Shown: positions 51,950 through 61,816, numbered from the stretch's first letter. The stretch: 64,000 nt of DNA from an uncultured Acetobacteraceae bacterium (GCA_903918315.1 CAIXEA010000152.1:18797-82796), one strand, 5' to 3'. Made by a program: numbers and translations. Notes: generated by a model not told the origin, from the letters alone.

Positions 51950-54900
51950 CTACTCCGCCGCCATCGCAACCCGGGCGGACGGCGCGGCAAGCTCCGACAG
52001 CAGCACCAATCGGCGGCTTTCGGCCTTCGCCCGGTTGGCATCCTTGACCGGCCCGAAACCACGGATCGTGTCGGGGAGTGACGCCAGACTCACCGCGACA
52101 TCCCGCCTATCGGGCCGCAGCGCCGCCGAGGCGGTGCGCAGGTCGCCGATATACTGCTCGATCAGCGCCCGTTCGGCCTGACGCTCCGCCTGACGGCCGA
52201 ACAGGTCCAGCGACGAGCCACGGAGTTTACGGCCGTGACGCAGCAGCCGGAACAGCGGCAGCGCGACCCAGCCGGGCACGGCGATCTTGCGCCGGCGCCC
52301 GGTCAGCGGATCGATGCGCGCGATCACGGGTGGCGACATGTGAAACACCGGCTTGTCGCCGTAATCCGTCAGCGCGTGCAGGCGGGCGACCTCGTACTCG
52401 TCCTTATAGGCCATGACGCGATACAGGCCCTCCGCGGCGGCGCGGGCGAAGCGGCCGGGCTGGCCGAACGCAGCGGTTTCGCTGTCCAGCACGGACTGGA
52501 TCACCGCCCGGTAGCGGTCCGCATAGGCCGCGTCCTGATAATCCACCAGCCGCCGCGCCCGATCCGCGATCAGCGCATCCAGCGCCAGGGGCGCCGGTTC
52601 CGGCTCCCCGGCCAGAACCCTGGTCATCAGATCCGGCTGATCCGCCAGGATACGGCCCCAGAGGAAGGCGCGCTTGTTCACACCCACCGCCGCGCCATTG
52701 AGTTCGATCGCGCGCAGGATCGACGCCTCCGCCACCGGGACCAGACCGCGCTGCCAGGCGAGGCCCAGCAACAGCGTGTTCATCGCCTGAGCATTGCCGA
52801 ACAGCTTCTCCGCCAGCCGCACCCCGTGCAACCAAACCGATCGGCTGGCGTCGGTCACGGTTTCGATGGTCTTGCGATGCATCAGCGCGTCGATCGACAG
52901 CAGCGCGTCGCGCTTGAAATCCGCCGTCGCGGCCAGATCGAGGTTGCCGATGACGACCGCGGATTTGGCATTGCGCTCCAGCACCCCGGCCTGACATCCG
53001 ACCGCCAGATCGGCTGCCAGCATCACATCAGCCATGCCAATGGGAATGCGCACCACATCCAGCGCCGCTTCGTCAGCGGCGATCTGCACATGGGCCACGA
53101 CCGCGCCGTTCTTCTGTGCCATGCCGGTGAAATCGAGGGTTTTGACCGCCCGCCCCTCCAGATGCGCGGCCATCGCGAGAATGGCGCCGGAGGTGACGAT
53201 GCCGCCACCGCCGATACCGGCGAACAGGCCGCGCCAGATGCCAAGGGCGGGCAACACCGGCGCGGTCAGGCGGGCGGCGAATGTGCTTTCCTGCGCTTGC
53301 CAGGTCGTGTCGGCCGCGGGCGCGCTGGGGGCACCGGGGAGGGTGACGAAGCTGGGGCAGAAACCCTTGAGGCAGGACAGATCGACGTTGCAGCTGGTCG
53401 GATTGATGCGGCGCTTGCGGCCGAGATCGGTTTCCACCGGCTCGATCGCGATGCAGGCGGACTGGACCGAGCAATCGCCGCAATTCTCACAGACGGATTC
53501 GTTGATCACCACATGCTGCGTGGCATTGGCCATGAAACCGCGCTTGCGCCGGCGGCGCTTTTCGGTGGCGCAGACCTGATCGTAGATCAACACCGAGGTG
53601 CCATCGTATTCGCGCAGTTCCCGCTGCACGGCGTCGAGCTGGTCGCGGGTATGGCGCGTCGTGCCGGGTGGCAGCAGGCCAATCCCGGGCATGCGGTCTT
53701 CGTCGTCGACGACGACGGCGATGCGCTGGATCCCCTCCGCCGCCACCTGCGCCGCCAGCATCGGCACGGTCGGCCCGCCCTCCGCCGGCTGGCCGCCGGT
53801 CATGGCGACGGCGTCGTTGAACAGCAGCTTGTAGGTCATGCGGGTCTTGGCCGCCGCCGCCTGGCGGATCGCGAGCAGGCCGGAGTGCTGGTACGTCCCG
53901 TCGCCGATATTGGCGAACATGTGCTTCATCGTGGTGAAACTGGACATGCCGACGAACGGCGCGCCCTCCGCCCCCATCTGGGTGAAGGTCCGTGTCTGAT
54001 CGCCGTCATCGAGCGCCATGAAATGGCAGCCGATACCGGCACTGGCAAAACTGCCGTCGGGGAGTTTGGTGGAGGTGGCGTGCGGGCAGCCGGCGCAGAA
54101 GGCCGGCACGCGGCGCAGCAGCCCATCGGGGCGCTGCACCGCTTGCGGCGGCGACAGCGACGGCGCGTTCAGGCCCTGCCCGCCGAGGAAGGTACCCAGC
54201 CCGCCCGCGATGGATTCCGGCGACAGTTCCATCAGCGACGTCAGCAGCGGCTCCCCGTTCGGCAGCGTCTTGCCGCTGATCTCCGGGCGTTCATCCGCCG
54301 GAAGGTGATAGAGCGCATCGCGGATCTGGGTTTCGACGAAGCCGCGCTTTTCCTCGATCACCAGGATGGCGCGCTTGCCGCGGGCGAAGGCGCGCATGCC
54401 TTCGGTCTCCAGCGGCCAGGTCATGGCGACCTTGTAGAGGGCGAGCTGGGGATGCGTGTCGAGGCCGAGGCGCTTGAGCGCGTGCAGCGTGTCCTCATGC
54501 GTCTTGCCGATAGTGACCAAGCCGATGGGAGCGTCCGGTGCCCCGAAAATCTGCTTGTCGAGCTGGTTGGCGCGCGCCCAGGCCATCAGCGCCGGCATGC
54601 GTTCGTCGACCAGCCGCCGCTCCAGCTCCGCCCGTTCGGCGGGGAAGCGCAGGCGATGATCGAAATGCAGCCCGTGCGGCGGCAGCGGATGATCAGGCGT
54701 GACGAAGGTGCGGCCGGAATGGACGATGGCGGTGGCCGCCTGTTCCATGGTTTCGGCGGTGGTTTTCATCGCGACCCACAGGCCCGTGTAGCGCGACATC
54801 GCCCAACCGGCGAGGCCGAGATCGATCACATCCTGCACCGAGGCCGGGTTGAGCACCGGCATATGGCAGTTCTGGAACACGTATTCGGTCTGGTGCGGAT

Positions 54901-55372
54901 AGGTGGACGAATGCGCCCCGTGGTCGTCGCCCGATACCGCCAGCATGCCGCCGTATTTATGCGTCCCGGCCATATTGGCGCAGTGGAAGGCATCGCCGGA
55001 GCGGTCCACGCCGGGCCCCTTGCCGTACCACATGCCATAGACCCCCTCGACCCGGGCGCCGGGGAAGGCGTCGATCTGCTGCGTGCCTTGCAGCATGGTG
55101 GCGGCCAGGTCCTCATTCACCCCCGGCTCGAACCGGATGTCATGCGCCGCCATCAGCTTCTTCTGCAGCCACAGCTCCCGGTCCAGCGCCCCCAGCGGCG
55201 AGCCGCGATAGCCCGACACCAAAGCAGCGGTATTGAGGCCCGCCGCCTGATCCAGCACCCGCTGTTCAAGCAGCAGCCGCAGCAGCGCCTGGATACCCGT
55301 CAGCAACACCGGCTGGTCATGATCGCTGAAGCGCGAGTCCAGCGTGATCGGGCGGCCGATTCCGATATCCAT
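51950..55372 (-). CDS. Fused indolepyruvate ferredoxin oxidoreductase (IorA-IorB type)
   Basis: 1140 aa. Order: pyruvate:ferredoxin alpha-like domain (GYRGSPLGALDRELW, QGTQQIDAFPG), TPP domain (FCAGCPHATSTKLPDG; GIGCHFMALDDGD), ferredoxin-type cluster (CENCGDCSVQSACIAIEP; SCNVDLSCLKGFCPSF), gamma domain (GGGGIVTSGAILAMAAHLEG) and a C-terminal extension. It oxidatively decarboxylates arylpyruvates (indole-, phenyl-, hydroxyphenylpyruvate) to aryl-acetyl-CoA with ferredoxin. Divergent paaG-paaI-paaK genes lie nearby, consistent with aromatic amino-acid catabolism. The fused form is typical of proteobacteria, with the GC-rich antisense frame open as an artefact. Confidence 0.9.
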   Translation of the reverse strand: MDIGIGRPITLDSRFSDHDQPVLLTGIQALLRLLLEQRVLDQAAGLNTAALVSGYRGSPLGALDRELWLQKKLMAAHDIRFEPGVNEDLAATMLQGTQQIDAFPGARVEGVYGMWYGKGPGVDRSGDAFHCANMAGTHKYGGMLAVSGDDHGAHSSTYPHQTEYVFQNCHMPVLNPASVQDVIDLGLAGWAMSRYTGLWVAMKTTAETMEQAATAIVHSGRTFVTPDHPLPPHGLHFDHRLRFPAERAELERRLVDERMPALMAWARANQLDKQIFGAPDAPIGLVTIGKTHEDTLHALKRLGLDTHPQLALYKVAMTWPLETEGMRAFARGKRAILVIEEKRGFVETQIRDALYHLPADERPEISGKTLPNGEPLLTSLMELSPESIAGGLGTFLGGQGLNAPSLSPPQAVQRPDGLLRRVPAFCAGCPHATSTKLPDGSFASAGIGCHFMALDDGDQTRTFTQMGAEGAPFVGMSSFTTMKHMFANIGDGTYQHSGLLAIRQAAAAKTRMTYKLLFNDAVAMTGGQPAEGGPTVPMLAAQVAAEGIQRIAVVVDDEDRMPGIGLLPPGTTRHTRDQLDAVQRELREYDGTSVLIYDQVCATEKRRRRKRGFMANATQHVVINESVCENCGDCSVQSACIAIEPVETDLGRKRRINPTSCNVDLSCLKGFCPSFVTLPGAPSAPAADTTWQAQESTFAARLTAPVLPALGIWRGLFAGIGGGGIVTSGAILAMAAHLEGRAVKTLDFTGMAQKNGAVVAHVQIAADEAALDVVRIPIGMADVMLAADLAVGCQAGVLERNAKSAVVIGNLDLAATADFKRDALLSIDALMHRKTIETVTDASRSVWLHGVRLAEKLFGNAQAMNTLLLGLAWQRGLVPVAEASILRAIELNGAAVGVNKRAFLWGRILADQPDLMTRVLAGEPEPAPLALDALIADRARRLVDYQDAAYADRYRAVIQSVLDSETAAFGQPGRFARAAAEGLYRVMAYKDEYEVARLHALTDYGDKPVFHMSPPVIARIDPLTGRRRKIAVPGWVALPLFRLLRHGRKLRGSSLDLFGRQAERQAERALIEQYIGDLRTASAALRPDRRDVAVSLASLPDTIRGFGPVKDANRAKAESRRLVLLSELAAPSARVAMAAE

Positions 55373-55510
55373 TCTGCGTGTCCTTATCCGAGAGCGTCCG
55401 GTGATATCTCATATAGCAGCATGGCCGGGCGTATGACGCTATCTGGTTGCCGCCGGGGGTGAAAATCCGATATGAATATCATAATAATAGTCACTTTATA
55501 GGAGTGCCGG

Positions 55511-55909
55511 ATGCGCCACCCCATCACCATCACCGCGCTCTATGCCGCCGGCCTCGCGATGATGCTGGTATGGCTCAGTTTCAACGTCATACGGCTCCGC
55601 CGCCAGCAGCGCATCTCGTTGTTGGACGGCGGCAACGCGGCGCTGACCCAGGCGATGCGGGCGCATGGCAATTTCACGGAATATGTGCCGCTGGTGCTGA
55701 TCCTGATGGCGATTCTGGAACTCGATCAGGCGCCTGGCGCGCTGGTGCATGGTATCGGGCTGACCCTGCTCGCGGGGCGGGTGTCCCACGCTTGTGGGTT
55801 GATCGATGGACGTTCCCTGCGGCCGCGCGTCGCCGGCATGATGCTGACCTTCGCCAGCCTCGGCCTGGCGGCGGCGGCGGTGCTGCTGATAACCACCGGC
55901 ATTCTGTAG
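55511..55909 (+). CDS. MAPEG family membrane protein
   Basis: 132 aa with four hydrophobic segments. The MAPEG pattern is visible: IRLRRQQRISLLDGGNAALT, QAMRAHGNFTEYVPLVLILM and ALVHGIGLTLLAGRVSHACG. Eukaryotic relatives conjugate glutathione; bacterial ones are poorly defined small membrane proteins. TATAGGAGTGCCGG lies before the ATG. The 138-bp divergent spacer to the Ior gene is AT-rich (GATATGAATATC palindrome), a probable promoter/operator. Confidence 0.87.
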   Translation: MRHPITITALYAAGLAMMLVWLSFNVIRLRRQQRISLLDGGNAALTQAMRAHGNFTEYVPLVLILMAILELDQAPGALVHGIGLTLLAGRVSHACGLIDGRSLRPRVAGMMLTFASLGLAAAAVLLITTGIL

Positions 55910-56004
55910 CACCGGCCCGATCAACGGGACCCATCCGGCGGAGGGGTGTTGGTGCAGACGCCACGAAATACTGTAATCTGAACAGAACCGAGGGGGGCTT
56001 TCCA

Positions 56005-56790
56005 ATGACCGACGACATCCGCATCGAGCCGCGGGACGGCTGGCGCAAGATCACACTGAACGCACCAGCGCGGCTGAACGCGGTCAACGCCCCGATGTTA
56101 ACCCGGCTGCTGGCCGCGCTCGATGACGCCGAAGCCGACCCAACCTGCCGTGCGCTGCTATTGACCGGGGAGGGCCGGGGCTTCTGCGCCGGGCAGGAAC
56201 TCGGCGCCGATGTCACCCCCGGCCCCAACGGCCCGCCCGATCTGGAAGCCCTCGCCGGCACCTATCACCATGAGGTCGTGCGCCGCATCCGCGCCTCCCG
56301 CCTACCCGTCGTCTGCGCCGTCAATGGCGTCGCGGCCGGCGCCGGGGCGAGTTTCGCGCTGGCCTGCGACATCGTCCTCGCCGCCAAAACCGCCCGCTTC
56401 GTCCAGGCCTTCGTCAAGATCGGCCTGGTCCCCGACTCCGGTGCCAGCTTCTTCCTGACCCGCACGGTCGGGGAAGCGCGGGCCCGCGCGCTGGCCATGC
56501 TGGGCGATGCGATCGATGGCGAGACCGCCGCCGCCTGGGGCATGATCTGGAAGGCCGTCGATGCCGCCACGCTGATGCCCGAGGCCGAGGCATTAACCGC
56601 GCAACTCGCCGTTGGCCCAACCGCCGCGCTGGGCGCGATGAAGCAGATGTTCCAGGCCGCGCCGGTGAACGATCTGAACGCGCAGCTGGATCTGGAAGCG
56701 CGGCTGCAAGGCGTGGCCGGGCGCGGGCCCGAATTCGCGGAAGGCGTGCGCGCCTTCCAGGAAAAGCGTCCCCCGGTGTTCCCGGCATGA
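56005..56790 (+). CDS. paaG: Enoyl-CoA hydratase/isomerase, PaaG-like (ring-epoxide isomerase candidate)
   Basis: 261 aa from ATG 56005; the track start is 186 codons too early. NAPARLNAVNAPMLTRLLAA, GEGRGFCAGQELGA and NGVAAGAGASFALACDIVLA are crotonase signatures forming the oxyanion hole, and FVKIGLVPDSGASFFLTR carries the Asp of the PaaG group. PaaG isomerises 1,2-epoxyphenylacetyl-CoA to the oxepin. It overlaps paaI by four bases, but paaABCDE and paaZ are absent from the window, so the ring monooxygenase must be elsewhere. Confidence 0.85.
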   Translation: MTDDIRIEPRDGWRKITLNAPARLNAVNAPMLTRLLAALDDAEADPTCRALLLTGEGRGFCAGQELGADVTPGPNGPPDLEALAGTYHHEVVRRIRASRLPVVCAVNGVAAGAGASFALACDIVLAAKTARFVQAFVKIGLVPDSGASFFLTRTVGEARARALAMLGDAIDGETAAAWGMIWKAVDAATLMPEAEALTAQLAVGPTAALGAMKQMFQAAPVNDLNAQLDLEARLQGVAGRGPEFAEGVRAFQEKRPPVFPA

Positions 56791-57221
56791 CCCCGGATGA
56801 GCTTGCCCGCGCCTGCGCCGATGCCATGTGGGCCGAAGACCATGCCAGCCGCGGCCTTGGCATGGTGCTGGAAGCCGTCACCGCCGGAACCTCCCGGCTG
56901 TCGATGGTGGTGCGGCCGGACATGGTGAACGGGCTCGGCATGTGCCACGGCGGCTTCATCCTGACGCTCGCGGATTCCGGCATGGCCTTCGCCAGCAATG
57001 TCTATAACGAGCGCGCTTTGGCGCAGCACATCACCATCACCTACATCCGCCCGGCCCGGCTGGGCGAAACCCTGGTGGCGGTCGCGGAGGAACGCAACCG
57101 GACCGGACGATCAGGGATCTACGATGTGCGCGTCACCGGGAGCGATGGGACAACGGTGGCGGAGATGCGCGGCCATACGCGCATGGCCGGCGGCAAGTTC
57201 TTCCCCGATCTGCCCGCATAA
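56787..57221 (+). CDS. paaI: Hydroxyphenylacetyl-CoA thioesterase PaaI
   Basis: 144 aa hot-dog protein; start overlaps the paaG stop (ATGA). The catalytic segment is NGLGMCHGGFILTLADSGMAFA, followed by ITITYIRPARLGETLVAVAEE and the terminal RTGRSGIYDV. PaaI releases CoA from dead-end ring-hydroxylated phenylacetyl-CoA species, protecting the CoA pool. Its place between paaG and paaK is the usual one. Confidence 0.88.
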   Translation: MTPDELARACADAMWAEDHASRGLGMVLEAVTAGTSRLSMVVRPDMVNGLGMCHGGFILTLADSGMAFASNVYNERALAQHITITYIRPARLGETLVAVAEERNRTGRSGIYDVRVTGSDGTTVAEMRGHTRMAGGKFFPDLPA

Positions 57222-57238
57222 AAGACGAAAAGGGAATA

Positions 57239-58537
57239 ATGGCCATGCAAGGCTTCGACCGCATCGAAACCGCGTCACGCGATGAGATTGCCGCGCTGCA
57301 AGTGGAACGGCTGCGCGCCACACTGCATCACGCTTATGCCAACGTACCGCACTACACAGCCGCCTTCGATGCCGCGGGCGTGCATCCCGACGATTTCAAG
57401 CGTCTGGAAGACCTGGCGAAATTTCCCTTCACCACCAAGCACGACCTGCGCGCCAATTACCCCTTCGGCATGTTCGCCGTCCCGCGGGAGAAGATCGTGC
57501 GCGTGCATGCCTCCTCCGGCACCACCGGTAAACCCACCGTCGTCGGCTACACCGCCAAGGACATCGATACCTGGTCGCATGTCGCCGCACGGTCCATCTA
57601 CGCCGCCGGCGGTCGGCCGGGGATGATGGTGCATGTCGCCTATGGGTATGGATTATTCACCGGCGGCCTCGGCGCGCATTATGGGGCAGAGCGCCTCGGC
57701 TGCACCGTCGTTCCGGTGTCCGGCGGGATGACGGAACGGCAGGTTCAGCTGATCACCGACTTCCAACCCGACATCATCATGGTCACGCCCAGCTACATGC
57801 TGGCGATCCTCGATGAATTCCGCCGCCAGGGCCTCGACCCCCGCGCCTGCTCGTTAAAGATCGGTATCTTCGGCGCCGAACCCTGGACCAACGCCATGCG
57901 CGCGGAAATCGAAACCGGCTTCGCGATGGATGCCGTGGATATCTACGGCCTGTCGGAGGTCATCGGCCCCGGCGTGGCCAATGAGTGCATCGAAACCAAA
58001 GATGGGCCGCATATCTGGGAGGACCATTTTTATCCCGAGATCATCGACCCCGAAACCGGCGCGGTGCTGCCCGACGGCACCCCGGGCGAACTGGTGTTCA
58101 CGTCCCTGACCAAAGAGGGCATGCCGGTCATCCGCTACCGCACCCGCGACCTGACCCGCCTGCTACCGGGCACAGCACGCACCATGCGCCGGATGGACAA
58201 GGTCACCGGGCGCAGCGACGACATGGTGATCGTGCGCGGGGTCAACATGTTCCCGACTCAGATCGAGGAACAGTTGCTGAAAAGTGAGGCCTTGACCGGA
58301 CATTACCACATCGTCCTGACCCGCGAAGGCCGCATGGATGAGGTCACCGTGCATGTCGAAGCCCGGCCGGACTTCTATATCCCTGACATCATGGTCAGTG
58401 AGGCCTCCGCCGCCGTGGCCCGCATCAAGGACACCATTGGCCTTTCCACCCGGGTCGTTATCGAGGCGCCGGGCGCCGTCGAACGCTCCGTCGGCAAGGC
58501 CCGCCGATTGGTGGACCGCCGCGGTCTTTTGGGGTGA
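57239..58537 (+). CDS. paaK: Phenylacetate-CoA ligase
   Basis: 432 aa; start ATG 57239 (or 57245). The ATP-binding loop is VHASSGTTGKPTVVGYTAKD, with VPVSGGMTERQVQLI, IDIYGLSEVIGPGV-like AVDIYGLSEV, and the C-terminal RTRDLTRLLPG and RSDDMVIVRGVNMFPTQIE. It activates phenylacetate to its CoA thioester using ATP, the first step of the paa pathway. The neighbouring Ior makes arylacetyl-CoA directly, so the two offer alternative entries into one route. Confidence 0.92.
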   Translation: MAMQGFDRIETASRDEIAALQVERLRATLHHAYANVPHYTAAFDAAGVHPDDFKRLEDLAKFPFTTKHDLRANYPFGMFAVPREKIVRVHASSGTTGKPTVVGYTAKDIDTWSHVAARSIYAAGGRPGMMVHVAYGYGLFTGGLGAHYGAERLGCTVVPVSGGMTERQVQLITDFQPDIIMVTPSYMLAILDEFRRQGLDPRACSLKIGIFGAEPWTNAMRAEIETGFAMDAVDIYGLSEVIGPGVANECIETKDGPHIWEDHFYPEIIDPETGAVLPDGTPGELVFTSLTKEGMPVIRYRTRDLTRLLPGTARTMRRMDKVTGRSDDMVIVRGVNMFPTQIEEQLLKSEALTGHYHIVLTREGRMDEVTVHVEARPDFYIPDIMVSEASAAVARIKDTIGLSTRVVIEAPGAVERSVGKARRLVDRRGLLG

Positions 58538-58539
58538 GA

Positions 58540-60576
58540 TTACAACCGTAACGTCGTGACCGCGTCCACCAGGGCGCGGTGCGCCTTATCGACCTCCGCC
58601 GCGGCGTCCGCCATCGCCTTCGTCACCTGTTCGATCCGGGTTTCGTCGGCGTCCAAGGCCTTGGTCAGACGGGTCCGCAGCGCGTCGCCGGCACTGACAG
58701 CGGCGAGGTTCTTGCGGATGCGGTCCTCATCGGCCTGCACCTCGTCCATCTGGCGGCGGAGTTGGGCCAATTCCGCCTGCTTGCGGGCTTCGTCGCGCCG
58801 CAGATCCAGAACCCGGCGCAGCGCGGTCTGACCGGCGGCGTTCAGACGGTCGCCGATGATCAGGACTTGCAAGGTCGCATCGTCGCCGTCCAGCAGCCGG
58901 ACACTCCGCCGCACGGGTTGATCCAGAAACACCGTCGCCGTCTCGGTCGCGCCGGCGCCCAGGGACAGGCCCAGGCGCCAGGCGGTGGCGGTCATTTCGC
59001 TCACCTTGGCCTTGCCTTCGTCGACACTGAGCGTTTGTTCGGCAGAGGCCTTGGGCAATTCCAGCAGCAGGTCCCGCGCTTCGCGCGCCGGGGCAATGGC
59101 CTTGATGCGGATCGCCTGGCGGGCACGCACGGTATAAATAAGCACACCATCGGCGACACTGAACGATGTCACCTGCTCCGGCTGGCCGGCGGTGCTGGTT
59201 TCGATGGTGGTCCGCAGATCCCGGGCAAAGGACAGCAGCCGGGATTCCCCCGCTGGCAGCCCGCCCAGGCGCGCATCGCCGGCAAATCCGACGGAGCCGC
59301 GCGCGTCATAAAGCGTCAGCACCCCCGCCGGCAGCGACGGACCAGCTTCGTTGCGAATTCGGATGGCGGACAGCGGATGCGGATGCGCCATCTGCACCAG
59401 GCCGATGCGGCTGGCCGGGATCTCCCGGTCGATGATGGGGATGTTCGCGGAGTGACCGGCGGCGAGGTCCACGGGCTGGGAGAGTGTGAAAACCGTCTCC
59501 TCCGCCGTTTCTTCGGCCATCACCGGTTCGGCCCGCTGCGCCAGGACCAGGGCACCGGCCGGGGCACTGGCCGGGGCACTGGCCGGGGCTGGGGCCATCG
59601 GCATGGATTTGGCCAGCGCCATGCTTTGCATGGGCGGGGCCGCGGCCCGACTGGCCCCGCCGCCATCCATGGCCTGGGCGCGCGTGTCGATATCGGGCAG
59701 GACCCGGCCGAGGATTTCAACGGGCACCTCGGGGCGTTGCACGAAATAGGACCGATACAACGCCTGCCGGAACGCGACGGGATTGCCATATTGCAGCGTC
59801 AGGGCGACGCCTTTCCAATCGGTACCGGATTGGTTTTCCAGCGTGGCCCATCCCTGCAAATGCGCGTTCGGAACACCGGTTTCGGGCAGCATCAGGCGAT
59901 AGGTGGTCTTCCAGAGCGGCGCGCCGGCGACATAGCCGACGGTGACGGTGCGCGCACCCTCCCCTTTCAGGCGAATGGACAGATGGCGGATGGACTGGGC
60001 CGCATCCTGGCGCATGGACTCCAGGGCACGGTCGATGCGGGCGCGCAGGCCGGGATCGGTGACCTGCACGGTTTCGGCGTCTTCCAAAACGAACTGGCGC
60101 AGCCCCTCCGCGCTCAGGAGCGTGACGCGGGTGCGCTGGGTGGTGGATTTTTCGGTTCCCTCCGGGAAAGGTTCGGCGCGCAGAATGCGCCCGGTCATGG
60201 GCTTCGTGCCCTGGATCGTCACTTCGGTGCCTTGCAGGGCATTGAGGTAATCGACCGGGGACTGCAGCGCCTCCCGCCCGAAGGGGACGTCACCGAAGGC
60301 GGCGTCGCTGTTGTCGCGGCCGGGCAGTTCAACACTGGCAACGCCGCCGGCGCGGTCGAACACGACGAGGGATTTGAGGACGTCATCGACCTGCGCCAGC
60401 GGGACATCGAGGCCGATGGTTGCGTTGCCGCTCACGTCGGCGGCGAATTCGAAATAACCCACACCGCCCGAGGACAGCATCACCCGCTTCAAGGTCAGAT
60501 CGGATGCCATGGCCGCCTGCGCGGACACGAGCAGCAGCAACGCATATCCGATCCGGCGAACCATGGTTGCATCCAT
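58540..60576 (-). CDS. DUF4139 domain-containing exported protein
   Basis: About 678 aa from ATG 60576 (60564 also possible). MVRRIGYALLLLVSAQAAMA is the signal peptide; DLTLKRVMLSSGGVGYFEF opens the DUF4140/4139-like fold, with beta-rich central segments and a C-terminal coiled coil (RRVLDLRRDEARKQAELAQL). A central Ala/Pro linker (ASAPASAPAGA) is encoded by tandem 12-bp units at about 59558-59590. Function unknown; likely periplasmic structural or enzyme-accessory. It converges on paaK with two bases between the stops. Confidence 0.8.
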   Translation of the reverse strand: MDATMVRRIGYALLLLVSAQAAMASDLTLKRVMLSSGGVGYFEFAADVSGNATIGLDVPLAQVDDVLKSLVVFDRAGGVASVELPGRDNSDAAFGDVPFGREALQSPVDYLNALQGTEVTIQGTKPMTGRILRAEPFPEGTEKSTTQRTRVTLLSAEGLRQFVLEDAETVQVTDPGLRARIDRALESMRQDAAQSIRHLSIRLKGEGARTVTVGYVAGAPLWKTTYRLMLPETGVPNAHLQGWATLENQSGTDWKGVALTLQYGNPVAFRQALYRSYFVQRPEVPVEILGRVLPDIDTRAQAMDGGGASRAAAPPMQSMALAKSMPMAPAPASAPASAPAGALVLAQRAEPVMAEETAEETVFTLSQPVDLAAGHSANIPIIDREIPASRIGLVQMAHPHPLSAIRIRNEAGPSLPAGVLTLYDARGSVGFAGDARLGGLPAGESRLLSFARDLRTTIETSTAGQPEQVTSFSVADGVLIYTVRARQAIRIKAIAPAREARDLLLELPKASAEQTLSVDEGKAKVSEMTATAWRLGLSLGAGATETATVFLDQPVRRSVRLLDGDDATLQVLIIGDRLNAAGQTALRRVLDLRRDEARKQAELAQLRRQMDEVQADEDRIRKNLAAVSAGDALRTRLTKALDADETRIEQVTKAMADAAAEVDKAHRALVDAVTTLRL

Positions 60577-60622
60577 CGAAAGAGGTACTCTCCCCGCCCG
60601 CTGGCGGGGAGAGAAGGCCCGC

Positions 60623-61714
60623 TTACCCAACGCCGAAATTGATCAGATTACGCACCGGTGCGCCGGTCTTCAGCATGGCGAAGCCTTCGTTGATCTGATC
60701 CAGCCGGATATGCCCGGAGACCAGGTGATCGAGTTTGAGCCGACCCTGCTTCCACAGCTCAAGCAGGCGCGGCATATCGACGCGGAAGCGGTTGCCGCCC
60801 ATCGAGGTGCCCTGGATCTTGCGATCGCGCAGGAAGTCGGCGCCATGCAGCTCGATCTTGGTGCCGAAGGGGATCATGCCGATGATGGTGGCGACCCCGC
60901 CCGGGCGCAGCATCGCGAAACATTGTTCGGCCGTGACCTTCATGCCGATGGCTTCGAACGAATAGGGCACGCCCTGCCCGTCCGTCAGATCTTTCACCGC
61001 CGCGACCGGATCGACGTTGGACGCGTTGATCACGTCCGTCGCACCCATGGCGATGGCCTTTTCCAGCTTCGACGAATTGGTATCGATGGCAATGATCCGG
61101 GCCGCGCCGGCCAGCGCCGCGCCATTCACCGCCGACAGACCGATACCGCCGCAGCCGACGACGGCGACGGTCGATCCCGGCTCCACCTTCGCGGCGTTGA
61201 ACACCGCGCCGACACCGGTCATGACGCCGCAGCCGACGAGGGCGGCGATGTCGAGGGGGAATTCCTCGCGGATTTTCACCACCGCGTGCTCATGCACGAC
61301 CATATTCTCAGCGAAGACCGAGAGGTTGAAGGCCTGGTGCAGCGTCTGGCCTTTCCAGCGCAGGCGGCGCGCGGCACCGGGGAGCAGTTTGACCTCGGTA
61401 TTGTCGCAGAGATTGGTGTGGCCGGTGGTGCATTGGGCGCATTCGCCGCAGAACACCGACAGGCAGGTGATGACGTGATCGCCGGGTTTCACATAGGTGA
61501 CGTCTTCGCCCACGGCTTCGACAACGGCGGAGCCTTCATGGCCGAGGATGGCCGGCACCGGATAGGGGTACAGCCCTTCCATGAAATGCAGGTCGGAATG
61601 ACAGAGGCCGGCGAACGCGGTGCGCAGCAGAACCTCACGGCGCTTCGGTTTTTCGATCTCGACATCTTCAATGGTCAGCGGCTGGTGGGCGGCGTGAAAT
61701 ACGGCGGCTTTCAT
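60623..61714 (-). CDS. Zinc-dependent alcohol dehydrogenase (class III-like)
   Basis: 363 aa. Catalytic zinc ligands: GLCHSDLHFMEG and GHEGSAVVEAVGEDV, plus CGVMTGVGAV; structural zinc cluster: CGECAQCTTGHTNLC; NAD motif: VAVVGCGGIGLSAVNGAALAG with IAIDTN favouring NAD. It oxidises a primary alcohol or an adduct such as S-hydroxymethyl-thiol. It is the same strand as DUF4139 but separated by about 46 bp, and divergent from a small gene at 61881 with a palindrome between them. Confidence 0.9.
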   Translation of the reverse strand: MKAAVFHAAHQPLTIEDVEIEKPKRREVLLRTAFAGLCHSDLHFMEGLYPYPVPAILGHEGSAVVEAVGEDVTYVKPGDHVITCLSVFCGECAQCTTGHTNLCDNTEVKLLPGAARRLRWKGQTLHQAFNLSVFAENMVVHEHAVVKIREEFPLDIAALVGCGVMTGVGAVFNAAKVEPGSTVAVVGCGGIGLSAVNGAALAGAARIIAIDTNSSKLEKAIAMGATDVINASNVDPVAAVKDLTDGQGVPYSFEAIGMKVTAEQCFAMLRPGGVATIIGMIPFGTKIELHGADFLRDRKIQGTSMGGNRFRVDMPRLLELWKQGRLKLDHLVSGHIRLDQINEGFAMLKTGAPVRNLINFGVG

Positions 61715-61791
61715 GGAACGCTCCTTTGTTTCCCTGGGCCGAGCCTAACGGCACAGCGGGCGGGTTGGAAGCCCGGCACAGGTGATTGCAA

Positions 61792-61816
61792 AATTGTGGC
61801 GGGCATCGCCACAATT
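61792..61816. promoter_or_regulatory. Perfect 10-bp palindrome between adh and a small gene (operator candidate)
   Basis: AATTGTGGCG and its complement CGCCACAATT are separated by five bases (GGCAT). It lies in the 166-bp divergent spacer, 78 bp upstream of adh and 65 bp upstream of the small gene, near TTGCA-type sequences. A dimeric regulator could control both. No regulator gene is adjacent. Confidence 0.55.

Noticed and set aside
52235-55462. 1075-aa plus-strand ORF
   Set aside because: It is antisense to the well-conserved Ior gene and has low-complexity Arg/His/Gly composition typical of GC-rich shadow frames.
59558-59590. Tandem 12-bp repeat (GGCCGGGGCACT)
   Set aside because: Encodes an Ala/Pro linker of the DUF4139 protein; ordinary low-complexity coding repeat.
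58579-60642. 687-aa plus-strand ORF
   Set aside because: Exact antisense of the DUF4139 gene, no recognisable domain.
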